Source of the DNA: Oerskovia flava
GTDB taxonomy: Bacteria > Actinomycetota > Actinomycetes > Actinomycetales > Cellulomonadaceae
Direction of reading: 5' to 3'
DNA length: 64,000 bases
Assembly (NCBI RefSeq): GCF_026163685.1
Contig: NZ_JAOXSR010000001.1
Coordinates: 682,001-746,000, forward strand
The notes under the pieces were generated by a model. The model saw only the letters and a program-made list of their open reading frames with translations. It did not search any database and was not told the origin of the DNA. Position numbers and translations under genes: made by a program. Below, piece by piece: positions 8,620 through 17,127 of this stretch. Position 1 is the first letter of the stretch. Every line of letters begins with the position of its first letter.

Positions 8620-9888
8620 TCAGCTCTTCTGGGAGGGGACGTGCGGTGCGCTGGGCGGGGCGTCGGACCCGAGCGGTTCCACCACGAGGACCTGCTGCGA
8701 CCCGCCGACCCTGGTCAGCACGAGCGTGGTCTCGGCGTCGCCCTTGAGGTCGAGCTGCTTGCGCAGCTGCTCGGGCACGACGGCGGTGCCGCGCTTCTTG
8801 ATCGTGGCCCGCCCGACGCCGCGCTCGCGCAGGTACGCCCGCAGGCGCTTGAGCCCGAACGGCATCGTGTCGACCACGCGGTAGCCGGTGGCGAGACCTG
8901 CGGCCGAGCCGGGTGCGGGGGAGTCGGTCGTCACGTACGCGATGGTGCGGTCGACGAGGCGCCCGCCGAGCTCACCGGCGGCGTGGGCCACCAGCCCGGC
9001 GCGGATGATCGCGCCGTCCGGCTCGTACAGGTACTGCCCGACGGCGCCCACGTCCGGGACGAGCTCGGTGTCCGCCTGGTCGTGGCGCAGCTCGCGCGAC
9101 GTGGTGTGCTGCCGACCGTCGGCGTCCCGCTCGGTGCTCAGCACGAGGGCGGTGCGACCCGGTCCGTCGGGGGCGAGCGGGCCGAACCACAGGGCGGCCT
9201 CGACGACGTCGCCGTCGACCGAGACCCACTGCGTCTCGGCGTCGGCCGGCAGCCCGTTGTGCGAGATGCCGGGGCCCACCTTGATGCCGACGGCGGGCAC
9301 CTGCTCGCGCAGCGCCCAGACGGCGTCGAGGGGCGGGGCGTAGGCCTTCGGGTCGAACACCCGCGCGCCCGAGCGTGTCCGGCGCGCCGGGTCGGCATAG
9401 ATGCCGTCGATTCCCGCCAGGTCCAGCGCGAGCCCGTCGCCGTGGCGCACCTCCGCCTCGGGGAAGTGCCGGAGGTTGACGGTCGCGATCGACGCGGTGA
9501 CCTCGTCGACGTCGGTGGCCACGACCCGCAGCCCGACACCTGCGAACGCCATGGCGTCCGCGCCGATGCCGCAGGTCAGGTCGGCGACGGTCGCGACGTC
9601 CGCCGCGAGATACCGCTGCGCGTGCCGGACGGCGACGACGAGCCGGGTCGCCTGCTCGAGCCCGGCCTGGGTGAAGAGCATGCCGTCCGCGAACGAGTCG
9701 AACTTCGCCCTGCCCGCGGCGCGCAGCCGGGACTGGGTGAGCGCCGCGGCGGCGAGCTCCGGGTCGACGCCCTTGGCGCGCAGCCCTGCCGACAGGGTCA
9801 TCGCCTGGCGCTCGTCGTACGGCGGGAGCGCGCCGAGGAGCGCCCAGCCCGTCGGGCTGAGCAGCTTGGTCAGTGCGGCGGCGTCCAT
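8620..9888 (-). CDS. Class I SAM-dependent methyltransferase with THUMP-like C-terminal domain
   Basis: Predicted RNA or protein methyltransferase of about 422 residues. After an N-terminal helical region (about 1-95) the Rossmann methyltransferase begins: VADLTCGIGADAMAFAG is motif I, VVATDVDEVTASIATVN motif II, and GIDGIYADPARRT carries a D-P-[AP]-[RY]-like motif IV that replaces the usual DPPY. The C-terminal 80 residues, with LRAYLRERGVGRATIKKRG and a GDAETTLVLTRVG strand, look like the THUMP-like domain often attached to this family. ATG 9888 is preceded by GGAAGGA at good distance. Substrate unknown. Confidence 0.82.
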   Translation of the reverse strand: MDAAALTKLLSPTGWALLGALPPYDERQAMTLSAGLRAKGVDPELAAAALTQSRLRAAGRAKFDSFADGMLFTQAGLEQATRLVVAVRHAQRYLAADVATVADLTCGIGADAMAFAGVGLRVVATDVDEVTASIATVNLRHFPEAEVRHGDGLALDLAGIDGIYADPARRTRSGARVFDPKAYAPPLDAVWALREQVPAVGIKVGPGISHNGLPADAETQWVSVDGDVVEAALWFGPLAPDGPGRTALVLSTERDADGRQHTTSRELRHDQADTELVPDVGAVGQYLYEPDGAIIRAGLVAHAAGELGGRLVDRTIAYVTTDSPAPGSAAGLATGYRVVDTMPFGLKRLRAYLRERGVGRATIKKRGTAVVPEQLRKQLDLKGDAETTLVLTRVGGSQQVLVVEPLGSDAPPSAPHVPSQKS

Positions 9889-9945
9889 CCCCCGATCCTT
9901 CCACGCTTCCCGCGCGGTGGCGGTCCGTGCTCCGAGGCCGACATG

Positions 9946-9972
9946 CTGGCACTCGCCTTGACCGAGTGCTAA
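9946..9972. promoter_or_regulatory. CIRCE operator (HrcA binding site)
   Basis: CTGGCACTC (9946-9954), 9 bases, then GAGTGCTAA (9964-9972). The right arm matches the CIRCE consensus perfectly and the left arm has two changes from TTAGCACTC. CIRCE is bound by the heat-shock repressor HrcA; it lies over the predicted groES promoter. hrcA itself is not in the window. Confidence 0.9.
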
Positions 9973-9987
9973 TCGCAGATCTAGATT
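9958..9987 (+). promoter_or_regulatory. Predicted groES promoter
   Basis: TTGACC (9958-9963) and TAGATT (9982-9987) are spaced by 18 bases; the -35 box sits inside the CIRCE spacer, so HrcA binding would block polymerase. This predicts a 5' leader of about 130 bases. Confidence 0.55.
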
Positions 9988-10000
9988 GGGTCCAGGTCGT

Positions 10001-10018
10001 CGCCGCCGAGAGGCGGCG
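10001..10018 (+). other. GC-rich hairpin at the start of the groES leader
   Basis: CGCCGCC-GAGA-GGCGGCG forms a 7-bp stem with a GNRA-type tetraloop within about 10 bases of the predicted transcript start. Such 5' stems can stabilise heat-shock mRNAs; this role is inference. Confidence 0.35.
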
Positions 10019-10125
10019 TCGGCACGAGGGTCCTCATGCTCGCCGGCACCCGCGACGACGGCAGCGTGCAGTACCCGAACCCCGTACATCCACAGCAGTT
10101 CTCATAGCGAAAGGGGAGGTCCGAC

Positions 10126-10422
10126 GTGTCGGTCCCCATCAAGCCGCTCGAGGACCGGATCGTCGTCAAGGCCCTCGAGGCCGAGACCACGACTGCATCC
10201 GGCCTGGTCATCCCGGACACCGCCAAGGAGAAGCCCCAGGAGGGCGAGGTCCTGGCGGTCGGTCCCGGTCGCATCGACGACAACGGCAACCGCGTCCCGC
10301 TCGACGTCGCCGTCGGCGACAAGGTCATCTACAGCAAGTACGGCGGCACCGAGGTCAAGTACGCCGGGGAGGACTACCTCGTCCTCTCCGCGCGCGACGT
10401 CCTCGCCGTGGTCGTGAGCTGA
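10126..10422 (+). CDS. groES: Co-chaperonin GroES
   Basis: The 10-kDa lid of the GroEL chaperonin, 98 residues. [16 protein letters not shown] and [19 protein letters not shown] cover the N-terminal strand and the mobile loop that docks on Gro[19 protein letters not shown] and [14 protein letters not shown] complete the fold. GTG start with a strong AAGGGGAGG ribosome site about 7 bases upstream. It is controlled by CIRCE and followed at once by a strong terminator, with no groEL behind it, so it is monocistronic here. Confidence 0.96.
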   Translation: MSVPIKPLEDRIVVKALEAETTTASGLVIPDTAKEKPQEGEVLAVGPGRIDDNGNRVPLDVAVGDKVIYSKYGGTEVKYAGEDYLVLSARDVLAVVVS

Positions 10423-10435
10423 CGACCTGCTCATG

Positions 10436-10473
10436 ACGAAGCCCCCGTGACCTGTTGGTCACGGGGGCTTCGT
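10436..10473 (+). terminator. Strong hairpin terminator after groES
   Basis: A perfect 17-bp inverted repeat, ACGAAGCCCCCGTGACC (10436-10452), with a 4-base TGTT loop and its complement (10457-10473). It begins 14 bases after the groES stop and ends groES transcription before any groEL. Confidence 0.85.
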
Positions 10474-10556
10474 GCGTCCTGCGCCGAGTGGATCACCGGG
10501 TGGTGCGGTCTGTCGACAGGTCCGGCCTGTCGCCTGGCGGAGTCTCTGGATCCGGG

Positions 10557-10602
10557 AGGATCGGCTCGGCGCGGCTGCGAGGATCGGCTCGGCGCGGCTG
10601 CG
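10557..10602. repeat. Perfect 23-bp tandem duplication
   Basis: Two adjacent identical 23-base units (10557-10579 and 10580-10602), each containing AGGATCGGCTCGG and GCGGCTGCG. They lie between the groES terminator and the whiB stop codon at 10605, so they would be in the whiB 3' UTR. The remaining bases of this 131-base gap show no gene. Confidence 0.9.
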
Positions 10603-10604
10603 CG

Positions 10605-10895
10605 TCAGCCGGTCTGGGACTCCCGACCCACGAGGATCGCGGAGCGCTCGTCCTCGCTGAGACCGCCCCACACGCCGTAGGGCTCCCGCACGCGGAGGGA
10701 CTGCTCGCGGCACTGCATCATCACGGGGCACGAGCCGCAGATGGCCTTGGCGGCCTCTGCCCGCCGTCGTCGGGTCGAGCCGCGCTCGCCCTCGGGGTGG
10801 AAGAACAGGGTGTCGTCCGCATCGCGGCACGAACCCTGGTACTGCCATTCCCACAGCTCCATGACCGGTCCAGGAAGTCTTGAGATCTCTGCCAT
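10605..10895 (-). CDS. WhiB-family Fe-S transcription factor, WhiB3/WhiD-like
   Basis: Small actinobacterial regulator, 96 residues, that binds a [4Fe-4S] cluster through four Cys: one in GSCRDADD, and the C-x2-C-x5-C set in CGSCPVMMQC. The helix turn GVWGG, diagnostic of WhiB proteins, follows. The opening SRLPGPVMELWEWQ, the LFFHPEGERG block and RVREPYGVWGGLSE match the WhiB3/WhiD subgroup (redox and developmental control) better than WhiB1 or WhiB2. ATG 10895 lies 7 bases after TAGGTT, a leaderless start. Divergent from the MerR gene. Confidence 0.92.
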   Translation of the reverse strand: MAEISRLPGPVMELWEWQYQGSCRDADDTLFFHPEGERGSTRRRRAEAAKAICGSCPVMMQCREQSLRVREPYGVWGGLSEDERSAILVGRESQTG

Positions 10896-10902
10896 GGCGA
10901 AC

Positions 10903-10934
10903 AACCTATAAGCGTTGCAAGACTTGTTCAAGTC
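10903..10934 (-). promoter_or_regulatory. whiB promoter with overlapping inverted repeat
   Basis: On the minus strand TAGGTT (complement of 10903-10908) ends 7 bases before the whiB ATG. A short palindrome, GACTTG-TT-CAAGTC (10921-10934), lies near the -35 position and could be an operator. Confidence 0.4.
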
Positions 10935-11073
10935 CCTCGTGTCACAAGCGGGTGACGAAACCGCGTCAGGCGGACCCGGTCAGCACTAGTGGTGGCGCGA
11001 AATCTCCCCACGGATCGGACGATGTGCGCAGGATCGTTACCCCTCCGCAGTGGCACACACCGGAACCGGTCGG

Positions 11074-11079
11074 CAGAAT
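11074..11079 (+). promoter_or_regulatory. Candidate -10 box for the MerR-family gene
   Basis: CAGAAT ends 6 bases before ATG 11086, a leaderless arrangement; there is no ribosome site in between. Confidence 0.3.
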
Positions 11080-11085
11080 CGACTC

Positions 11086-12282
11086 ATGACCACCATCCGG
11101 TCCGCCCCCGAACCCGGCGGGCCCCGACCGAACGTGCCTACCAACCCTGGGCTCGCCGTGGCTGTCGTCGCACGACGCCTCGGCGTCGCACCGGCGACCC
11201 TGCGTACTTGGGACCGCCGGTACGGTCTCGGACCCTCCGAGCACACCGCTGGATCGCACCGCCGGTACACGGGCGAGGACGTCGCGCGCCTGCTCGTCAT
11301 GCGACGACTGACGCTCGAGGGCGTCGCCCCCGCGGACGCCGCCCGCGCCGCGCTGGACGTGGGCGCCGACGAGCTCGCCGACCAGGCCCGCCAGGCCCGC
11401 GAGGCCATCGCGCCGCGGCAGCGTGCGGACCAGAGCTCCGGCGCCGAGCCCGGTGGTTCGCCGGCGCCCTCCGACGACAGGTCGGACCCCGCTCCCACGG
11501 AACGCGCCGGCGTGCCCGGGCCCGACCGCAAGGACACGGCACGGCCCGGCGGGCAGGCGAGCGGCGCCGTCGTGCGACCCATCCTGCGTGCGGTCCCCGG
11601 GACCGCGCCGGAGACGGCCCCCCGCTCCGCGCGCCGGGTCGTCGTGTCCGACGTCGTCGATGCCGCGATCGCCTACGACCAGCGCTCGTGCGACCAGCTC
11701 CTGCGGATCGCGGAGGACGGTGACCCGGGGGAGTGGTGGTCGTCCCTGGTCGAGCCGGCGCTCGAGCGGCTCGCCGAGCGCACGGTCCTCGCGGGCCCCG
11801 GTGAGGTCCCGGAGGTGGTCCTGGCGAACGCCACGCTGCGCGCGCTGCGGGAGTACACGCAGGCGTCCGAGGATGCGATGGTCGCGCGGGGCGGGCCGCC
11901 CCGCAACCACCCCAGCCGCATGCGCAAGATCGTCCTCGTCTTCGCGGCGCCCGACGAGCCCCTGCCGCTGGCGGCGCACGCGCTCGCCGCGGCGCTCGGT
12001 TCCCACGGCGCGATGGTGCGGATCGTGACCGGACCGGCCAACACGCACCGCACCCTCGAGCTCGTCGCGATGGTCCGACCGGCGGCGGTCGCCATGGTCA
12101 CCACGCAGGCGCGCCCGGAGCTCGACCTCGTCCACGCGACGCACGAGTCGAATCCCGACCTGCCGATCTTCGTGGGCCTCCCACGGGACGACGTCGTCTC
12201 CCAGCTGCCGCTCGCGGCGAACGTCCACCGTGTGCGGACGTTCACCGGCCTGCTCCACGAGGTGCTGGCGACCGTCCGCTGA
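11086..12282 (+). CDS. MerR-family regulator with degenerate B12-binding-like C-terminal domain
   Basis: DNA-binding regulator of 398 residues. The MerR winged helix spans about residues 22-90: VAVVARRLGVAPATLRTWDRR is the recognition helix region and GSHRRYTGEDVARL the wing. A disordered Pro/Ala/Arg linker (about 110-185) follows. The rest resembles the helical cap (residues about 190-280) plus Rossmann domain (about 285-398) of CarH/LitR-type cobalamin photoreceptors, but the DxHxxG cobalamin-binding motif is missing where the Rossmann half begins (VFAAPDEPLPLAAHALAAAL). It may sense another ligand or none. Divergent from whiB. Confidence 0.8.
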   Translation: MTTIRSAPEPGGPRPNVPTNPGLAVAVVARRLGVAPATLRTWDRRYGLGPSEHTAGSHRRYTGEDVARLLVMRRLTLEGVAPADAARAALDVGADELADQARQAREAIAPRQRADQSSGAEPGGSPAPSDDRSDPAPTERAGVPGPDRKDTARPGGQASGAVVRPILRAVPGTAPETAPRSARRVVVSDVVDAAIAYDQRSCDQLLRIAEDGDPGEWWSSLVEPALERLAERTVLAGPGEVPEVVLANATLRALREYTQASEDAMVARGGPPRNHPSRMRKIVLVFAAPDEPLPLAAHALAAALGSHGAMVRIVTGPANTHRTLELVAMVRPAAVAMVTTQARPELDLVHATHESNPDLPIFVGLPRDDVVSQLPLAANVHRVRTFTGLLHEVLATVR

Positions 12283-12300
12283 CCGGGCGGGCTGCTGCAC

Positions 12301-12320
12301 GGCCCGGAATATCCCGGGCC
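12301..12320 (+). terminator. Hairpin after the MerR-family gene
   Basis: GGCCCGG (12301-12307), AATATC loop, CCGGGCC (12314-12320). It lacks a T-tract and ends 10 bases before the guaB -10 box, so it may terminate the upstream transcript. Confidence 0.4.
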
Positions 12321-12329
12321 GCCCGAGCG

Positions 12330-13874
<1,545 letters not shown>

Positions 13875-13884
13875 CAGCCCCACC

Positions 13885-13975
13885 CCTCGCCGAGGTAGAA
13901 CGCCAGAGGCCGAGGTAGAACGCCAGTCCGTGACTGGCGTTCTACCTCGGCCTCTGCGGTTCTACCTCGGCGAGG
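13885..13975. repeat. Large palindromic element built from CCGAGGTAGAAC units
   Basis: A 91-base near-perfect inverted repeat: a 44-base left arm (13885-13928), CGT loop (13929-13931) and 44-base right arm (13932-13975) with only two mismatches. Each arm contains two copies of the unit, CCGAGGTAGAACGCCAG forwards and its complement backwards. It fills nearly all of the space between the convergent guaB and murA stop codons and should act at least as a bidirectional terminator. The same unit recurs at 42415-42475. Confidence 0.9.
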
Positions 13976-13977
13976 TG

Positions 13978-15513
13978 TCAGTCGCGGAAGGTCTCGATCT
14001 GCGCGCCGAGCTCGATGAGGCGCTCCTGGAGCTGCTCGTACCCGCGGGAGATGATGTCGACGTTGCGGAGCACGGAGGTGCCCTTCGCGGCGAGCATCGC
14101 GAGCAGGATGACGACGGCGGGGCGCAGCGCGGGCGGGCAGCTGACCTCGGCGCCGGACCAGCGGGTCGGGCCGGTGACGTCGAGCCGGTGCGCGTCGAGG
14201 AGCCGCACGTCCGCGCCGAGCCGGGTCAGGTCGCTGAGGTGGATCGCGCGACCCTCGTAGACCCAGTCGTGGATGAGGGTCTTGCCACTCGCGCACGCCG
14301 CGATGACGGCGAAGAACGGCAGGTTGTCGATGTTCAGCCCCGGGAACGGCATCGGGTGGATCTTGTCGATCGGTGCGTGCAGCGCGCTCGGGCGGACCGT
14401 GACGTCGACGAGCCGGGTGCGTCCGTTCCGGGACAGGTACTCGGGGCTCAGCGAGTACTCCAGGCCCATCTCGGCGAGCGTCGCGAGCTCGATCTCCATG
14501 AACTCGATCGGCACCCGCGCGACCGTGATCTCCGACCCCGTGACGATGCCAGCGGTGAGCAGGCTCATCGCCTCGACCGGGTCCTCGGAGACCGCGTACT
14601 CGACGTCCGCCTCGATGCGCGGCACGCCGTGCACGCGGAGCGTCGTCGTGCCGATGCCGTCGATCCGCACGCCCAGCAGCTCGAGGTAGAAGCACAGGTC
14701 CTGGACCATGTAGTTCGGGCTCGCGTTGCGCAGGGTGGTGACGCCGTCGCGGTGCGCCGCGGCCATGATCGCGTTCTCGGTGACGGTGTCGCCGCGCTCG
14801 GTGAGCACGACCGTCAGGTCGCGTGCGGTGCCCGCGTTGACGGTCGCCTCGTAGTTCCCCTCGGTCGCGGTGACTGCGAGGCCGAACGGGCGCAGGGCGA
14901 TCATGTGGGGCTCGACGGTCCGGGTGCCGAGGTCGCAGCCGCCCGCGTAGGGCAGGGCGAACGAGGGCTCGAGGCCCAGGAGCGGGCCGAGGAACATGAT
15001 GATGGAACGGGTGCGCCGTGCGGCGTCCACGTCGATCGCCGCGAGGTCCAGCTGTGCCGGGGCGACGATCTCGAGGTCGCGGCCGTCGGTGGACCACGTG
15101 GCCCGCACGCCGATGCTGCGCAGGACGTCGACGATCCGGTCGACCTCGACGATCCGTGCGACGCCTCGCAGCGTCGTGCGCCCGCGGTTGAGGAGCGAGG
15201 CGCACAGCAGCGCCACGGCGCCGTTCTTGGAGGAGTTGACCTCGATGCGCCCGGAGAGCTGGTGCCCGCCGGACACCCGCAGGTGCGCGTGCCGGGGTCC
15301 GCCGAGGGTGATGATCTCGGAGTCGAGGGCCTGGCTGATGCGGGTCAGCATGTCGAGGCTGACGTTCTGCGAACCCTGCTCGATGCGGTGGATCGCGCTC
15401 TGGCTCGTGGCGAGGCGTTCGGCGAGTTGCGCCTGGGTGAGTCCGCGGTGCTGGCGGGCGCTGCGGATGAGCGTCCCCACCTGGGTGAGAGGTGCGTCGT
15501 CGACAAGTGTCAT
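13978..15513 (-). CDS. MurA-type UDP-GlcNAc 1-carboxyvinyltransferase fused to an N-terminal XRE helix-turn-helix
   Basis: Predicted to transfer enolpyruvate from PEP to UDP-GlcNAc in peptidoglycan synthesis. Residues about 10-66 are a complete XRE/Cro-type HTH (LIRSARQHRGLTQAQLAERL, then TSQSAIHRIEQG). From about residue 78 an EPSP/MurA fold follows with key residues kept: SKNG (Lys96, Asn97), the PEP-loop GGCDLGTRTVEPH (Cys193), and RGYEQLQERLIELGA at the C-terminus. So the enzyme looks active, and the fusion suggests a DNA-binding or moonlighting role. ATG 15513 follows TACGGT by 6 bases; ATG 15531 is an alternative. A separate canonical murA may exist elsewhere. Confidence 0.88.
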   Translation of the reverse strand: MTLVDDAPLTQVGTLIRSARQHRGLTQAQLAERLATSQSAIHRIEQGSQNVSLDMLTRISQALDSEIITLGGPRHAHLRVSGGHQLSGRIEVNSSKNGAVALLCASLLNRGRTTLRGVARIVEVDRIVDVLRSIGVRATWSTDGRDLEIVAPAQLDLAAIDVDAARRTRSIIMFLGPLLGLEPSFALPYAGGCDLGTRTVEPHMIALRPFGLAVTATEGNYEATVNAGTARDLTVVLTERGDTVTENAIMAAAHRDGVTTLRNASPNYMVQDLCFYLELLGVRIDGIGTTTLRVHGVPRIEADVEYAVSEDPVEAMSLLTAGIVTGSEITVARVPIEFMEIELATLAEMGLEYSLSPEYLSRNGRTRLVDVTVRPSALHAPIDKIHPMPFPGLNIDNLPFFAVIAACASGKTLIHDWVYEGRAIHLSDLTRLGADVRLLDAHRLDVTGPTRWSGAEVSCPPALRPAVVILLAMLAAKGTSVLRNVDIISRGYEQLQERLIELGAQIETFRD

Positions 15514-15519
15514 ACGTCG

Positions 15520-15525
15520 ACCGTA
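15520..15525 (-). promoter_or_regulatory. Candidate -10 box for the XRE-MurA gene
   Basis: TACGGT on the minus strand ends 6 bases before ATG 15513. Next to it are CTCATGGATGAG (15527-15538, 5-bp arms) and two copies of GATGAGATA (15533-15541, 15607-15615), which could be binding sites for the protein's own HTH; that is speculation. Confidence 0.35.
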
Positions 15526-15637
15526 ACTCATGGATGAGATAAGACCACGGAGGTTCGGGGCTGCTGAGGCGCTTTCACGGGGCCGTCACAACATCTTCAT
15601 TCACCTGATGAGATACGCGCCGCTCATGTGCTCACGG

Positions 15638-16342
15638 TCACGCGCCGGAGGGCCAGCCGCCCGACGCCCCCGCACCGACGAAACCCTGGGACGCCCGCCA
15701 GGCGTTGAAGGAGTCGGCCCAGTCGCGGTGGGCGCTGATCTGGAACCGGTGCAGGTCGGCGAGGCTCCGGTCGGCGAGCTCGGGATGCCGGTGCGCCATC
15801 GCGGCGAGCACGTCGAGCGTCGCGACGACGTCGACGTCGGCGGTGTGCAGCGAGCCGGCGTCGAAGACCCCGTACTCCTCGACGAGGGCGCCCAGCGTGC
15901 GCTTTCCTCGTCGGCGCGGCTCGAGGGCGCGGTCGAGCACCAGCGGGTCGAGCACCGGGGAGACGTCGCGCCCCAGCCGCTGGGGCAGCGTGGGCAGCGC
16001 GTGCCGCACGAGCTCGGCGTCCAGCAGGGAGAGGTCGAACGCGGCGTTGAACGCCACGACGGGCAGGCCGCGAGCGACGTGCCGGGTGATGAGGGTCGCG
16101 ATCTCGTCGAGCGCGGGGCCCGGAGCCCGGCCGTGGGCGACCGCCTGGGCGGTCGTCACGCCGTGGATCGCGGCGGCCTCGGCGGGGATCGGCACACCGG
16201 GGTCGACGAGCCAGGTGCGGATCTCGGTCGCCGTCCCCGGGCTCCGCAGGACGAGCGCCGCCGTGACGATGCGGTCGCCCGCGACGTCGACCCCCGTCGT
16301 CTCCGTGTCGAAGCCCAGCAGGGGCTCGTCGATCCAGCTCAT
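15638..16342 (-). CDS. DEDDh 3'-5' exonuclease domain protein
   Basis: DnaQ-like exonuclease of 234 residues, cleaving nucleotides from 3' ends using two metal ions. ExoI motif FDTETTGVD near residue 11, ExoII region AFNAAFDLSLLDAEL (Asn-x-x-x-Asp) near 95, and ExoIII HTADVDVVATLDVL with the catalytic His near 178 are all present. No polymerase domain is attached. The ATG at 16342 has an AGGAGA ribosome site. Proofreading of DNA polymerase or RNA/oligonucleotide turnover are both possible. The 164-base divergent gap to the PfpI gene holds no further ORF. Confidence 0.88.
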   Translation of the reverse strand: MSWIDEPLLGFDTETTGVDVAGDRIVTAALVLRSPGTATEIRTWLVDPGVPIPAEAAAIHGVTTAQAVAHGRAPGPALDEIATLITRHVARGLPVVAFNAAFDLSLLDAELVRHALPTLPQRLGRDVSPVLDPLVLDRALEPRRRGKRTLGALVEEYGVFDAGSLHTADVDVVATLDVLAAMAHRHPELADRSLADLHRFQISAHRDWADSFNAWRASQGFVGAGASGGWPSGA

Positions 16343-16506
16343 CGTCTCTCCTGTCCCGTACCCGTCCTGTGCCGTGAGCCCCCTGCCGGCCACCCGAACC
16401 GTACCTTTCGTCCGAGCATGGCACCGGCCACCCACGCCCGGCGTGCGAGCGCTCGGCCCGCGCGCCACGGTGGACGGGTCCCTGCACCCGATCACGGGAG
16501 GTCACC

Positions 16507-17100
16507 GTGACCACCTCCACCACGCCCACGGACGACCGGTCCACCGACGCCGGACCCCACGTCGTCTTCCTCACCGCCGCGAAGGGGGTCGAGCGCTCCG
16601 AGCTCACGGGCCCGTGGGAGGCCCTGCGTGCCGCGGGCGTGCGGACGAGCCTGGCGACGCCCGACGGCGCGACGGTCGCGACGGTCGAGGGCGACCTGGA
16701 GCCGGCGGGAGACGTTCCCGCAGACCTCGCCCTCGCGGACGTCGACGCCGCCGACGTCGACCTCCTCGTGCTCCCCGGCGGGACGGTCAACGCCGACACG
16801 CTGCGCCTGGAGGCCGACGCCGTCGCGCTCGTGCGTGCCGTCGCGGCGTCCGGCGCACCCGTCGCGGCGATCTGCCACGCGCCGTGGCTGCTCGTCGAGA
16901 GCGACCTCGTGCGGGGCAAGGACGTCACGTCCTACCCGAGCCTGCGCACGGACGTCACGAACGCGGGCGGGACGTGGCACGACGACGCACCGGTCGTGTG
17001 CCGCAAGGGCGGGCGCACGCTCGTCACCGCACGCAACCCCGACGACGTGCCCGCGTTCTCCGCCGCGATCCTCGAGCTGCTCGGGCACCGCGACGCCTGA
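16507..17100 (+). CDS. DJ-1/PfpI-family protein (type 1 glutamine amidotransferase-like)
   Basis: 197-residue member of the DJ-1/PfpI superfamily (protease, chaperone or deglycase-type stress proteins). VFLTAAKGVERSELTGPWEAL is the N-terminal strand-helix with the conserved Glu, LLVLPGGTVNAD the second block, and AICHAPWLL the nucleophile elbow with Cys near residue 120 followed by LVRGKDVTSYPSLRTDV. GTG start after a GGGAGG ribosome site. Substrate unknown; divergent from the exonuclease. Confidence 0.9.
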   Translation: MTTSTTPTDDRSTDAGPHVVFLTAAKGVERSELTGPWEALRAAGVRTSLATPDGATVATVEGDLEPAGDVPADLALADVDAADVDLLVLPGGTVNADTLRLEADAVALVRAVAASGAPVAAICHAPWLLVESDLVRGKDVTSYPSLRTDVTNAGGTWHDDAPVVCRKGGRTLVTARNPDDVPAFSAAILELLGHRDA

Positions 17101-17114
17101 GGGCCGGCCCCCGG

Positions 17115-17120
17115 TACGCT
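17115..17120 (+). promoter_or_regulatory. Candidate guaB3 -10 box
   Basis: TACGCT ends 7 bases before the guaB3 GTG at 17128, with no ribosome site in between. Confidence 0.4.
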
Positions 17121-17127
17121 GTCCTGC

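Noticed and set aside
7402-9972. 856-codon open frame on the plus strand
   Set aside because: Antisense to the YbdK-type ligase and the methyltransferase, which have clear family motifs; the plus-strand product resembles no protein.
13885-13975. CRISPR or transposon terminal repeats
   Set aside because: Units are in inverted, not spaced direct, order; no spacers, cas genes or transposase are present.
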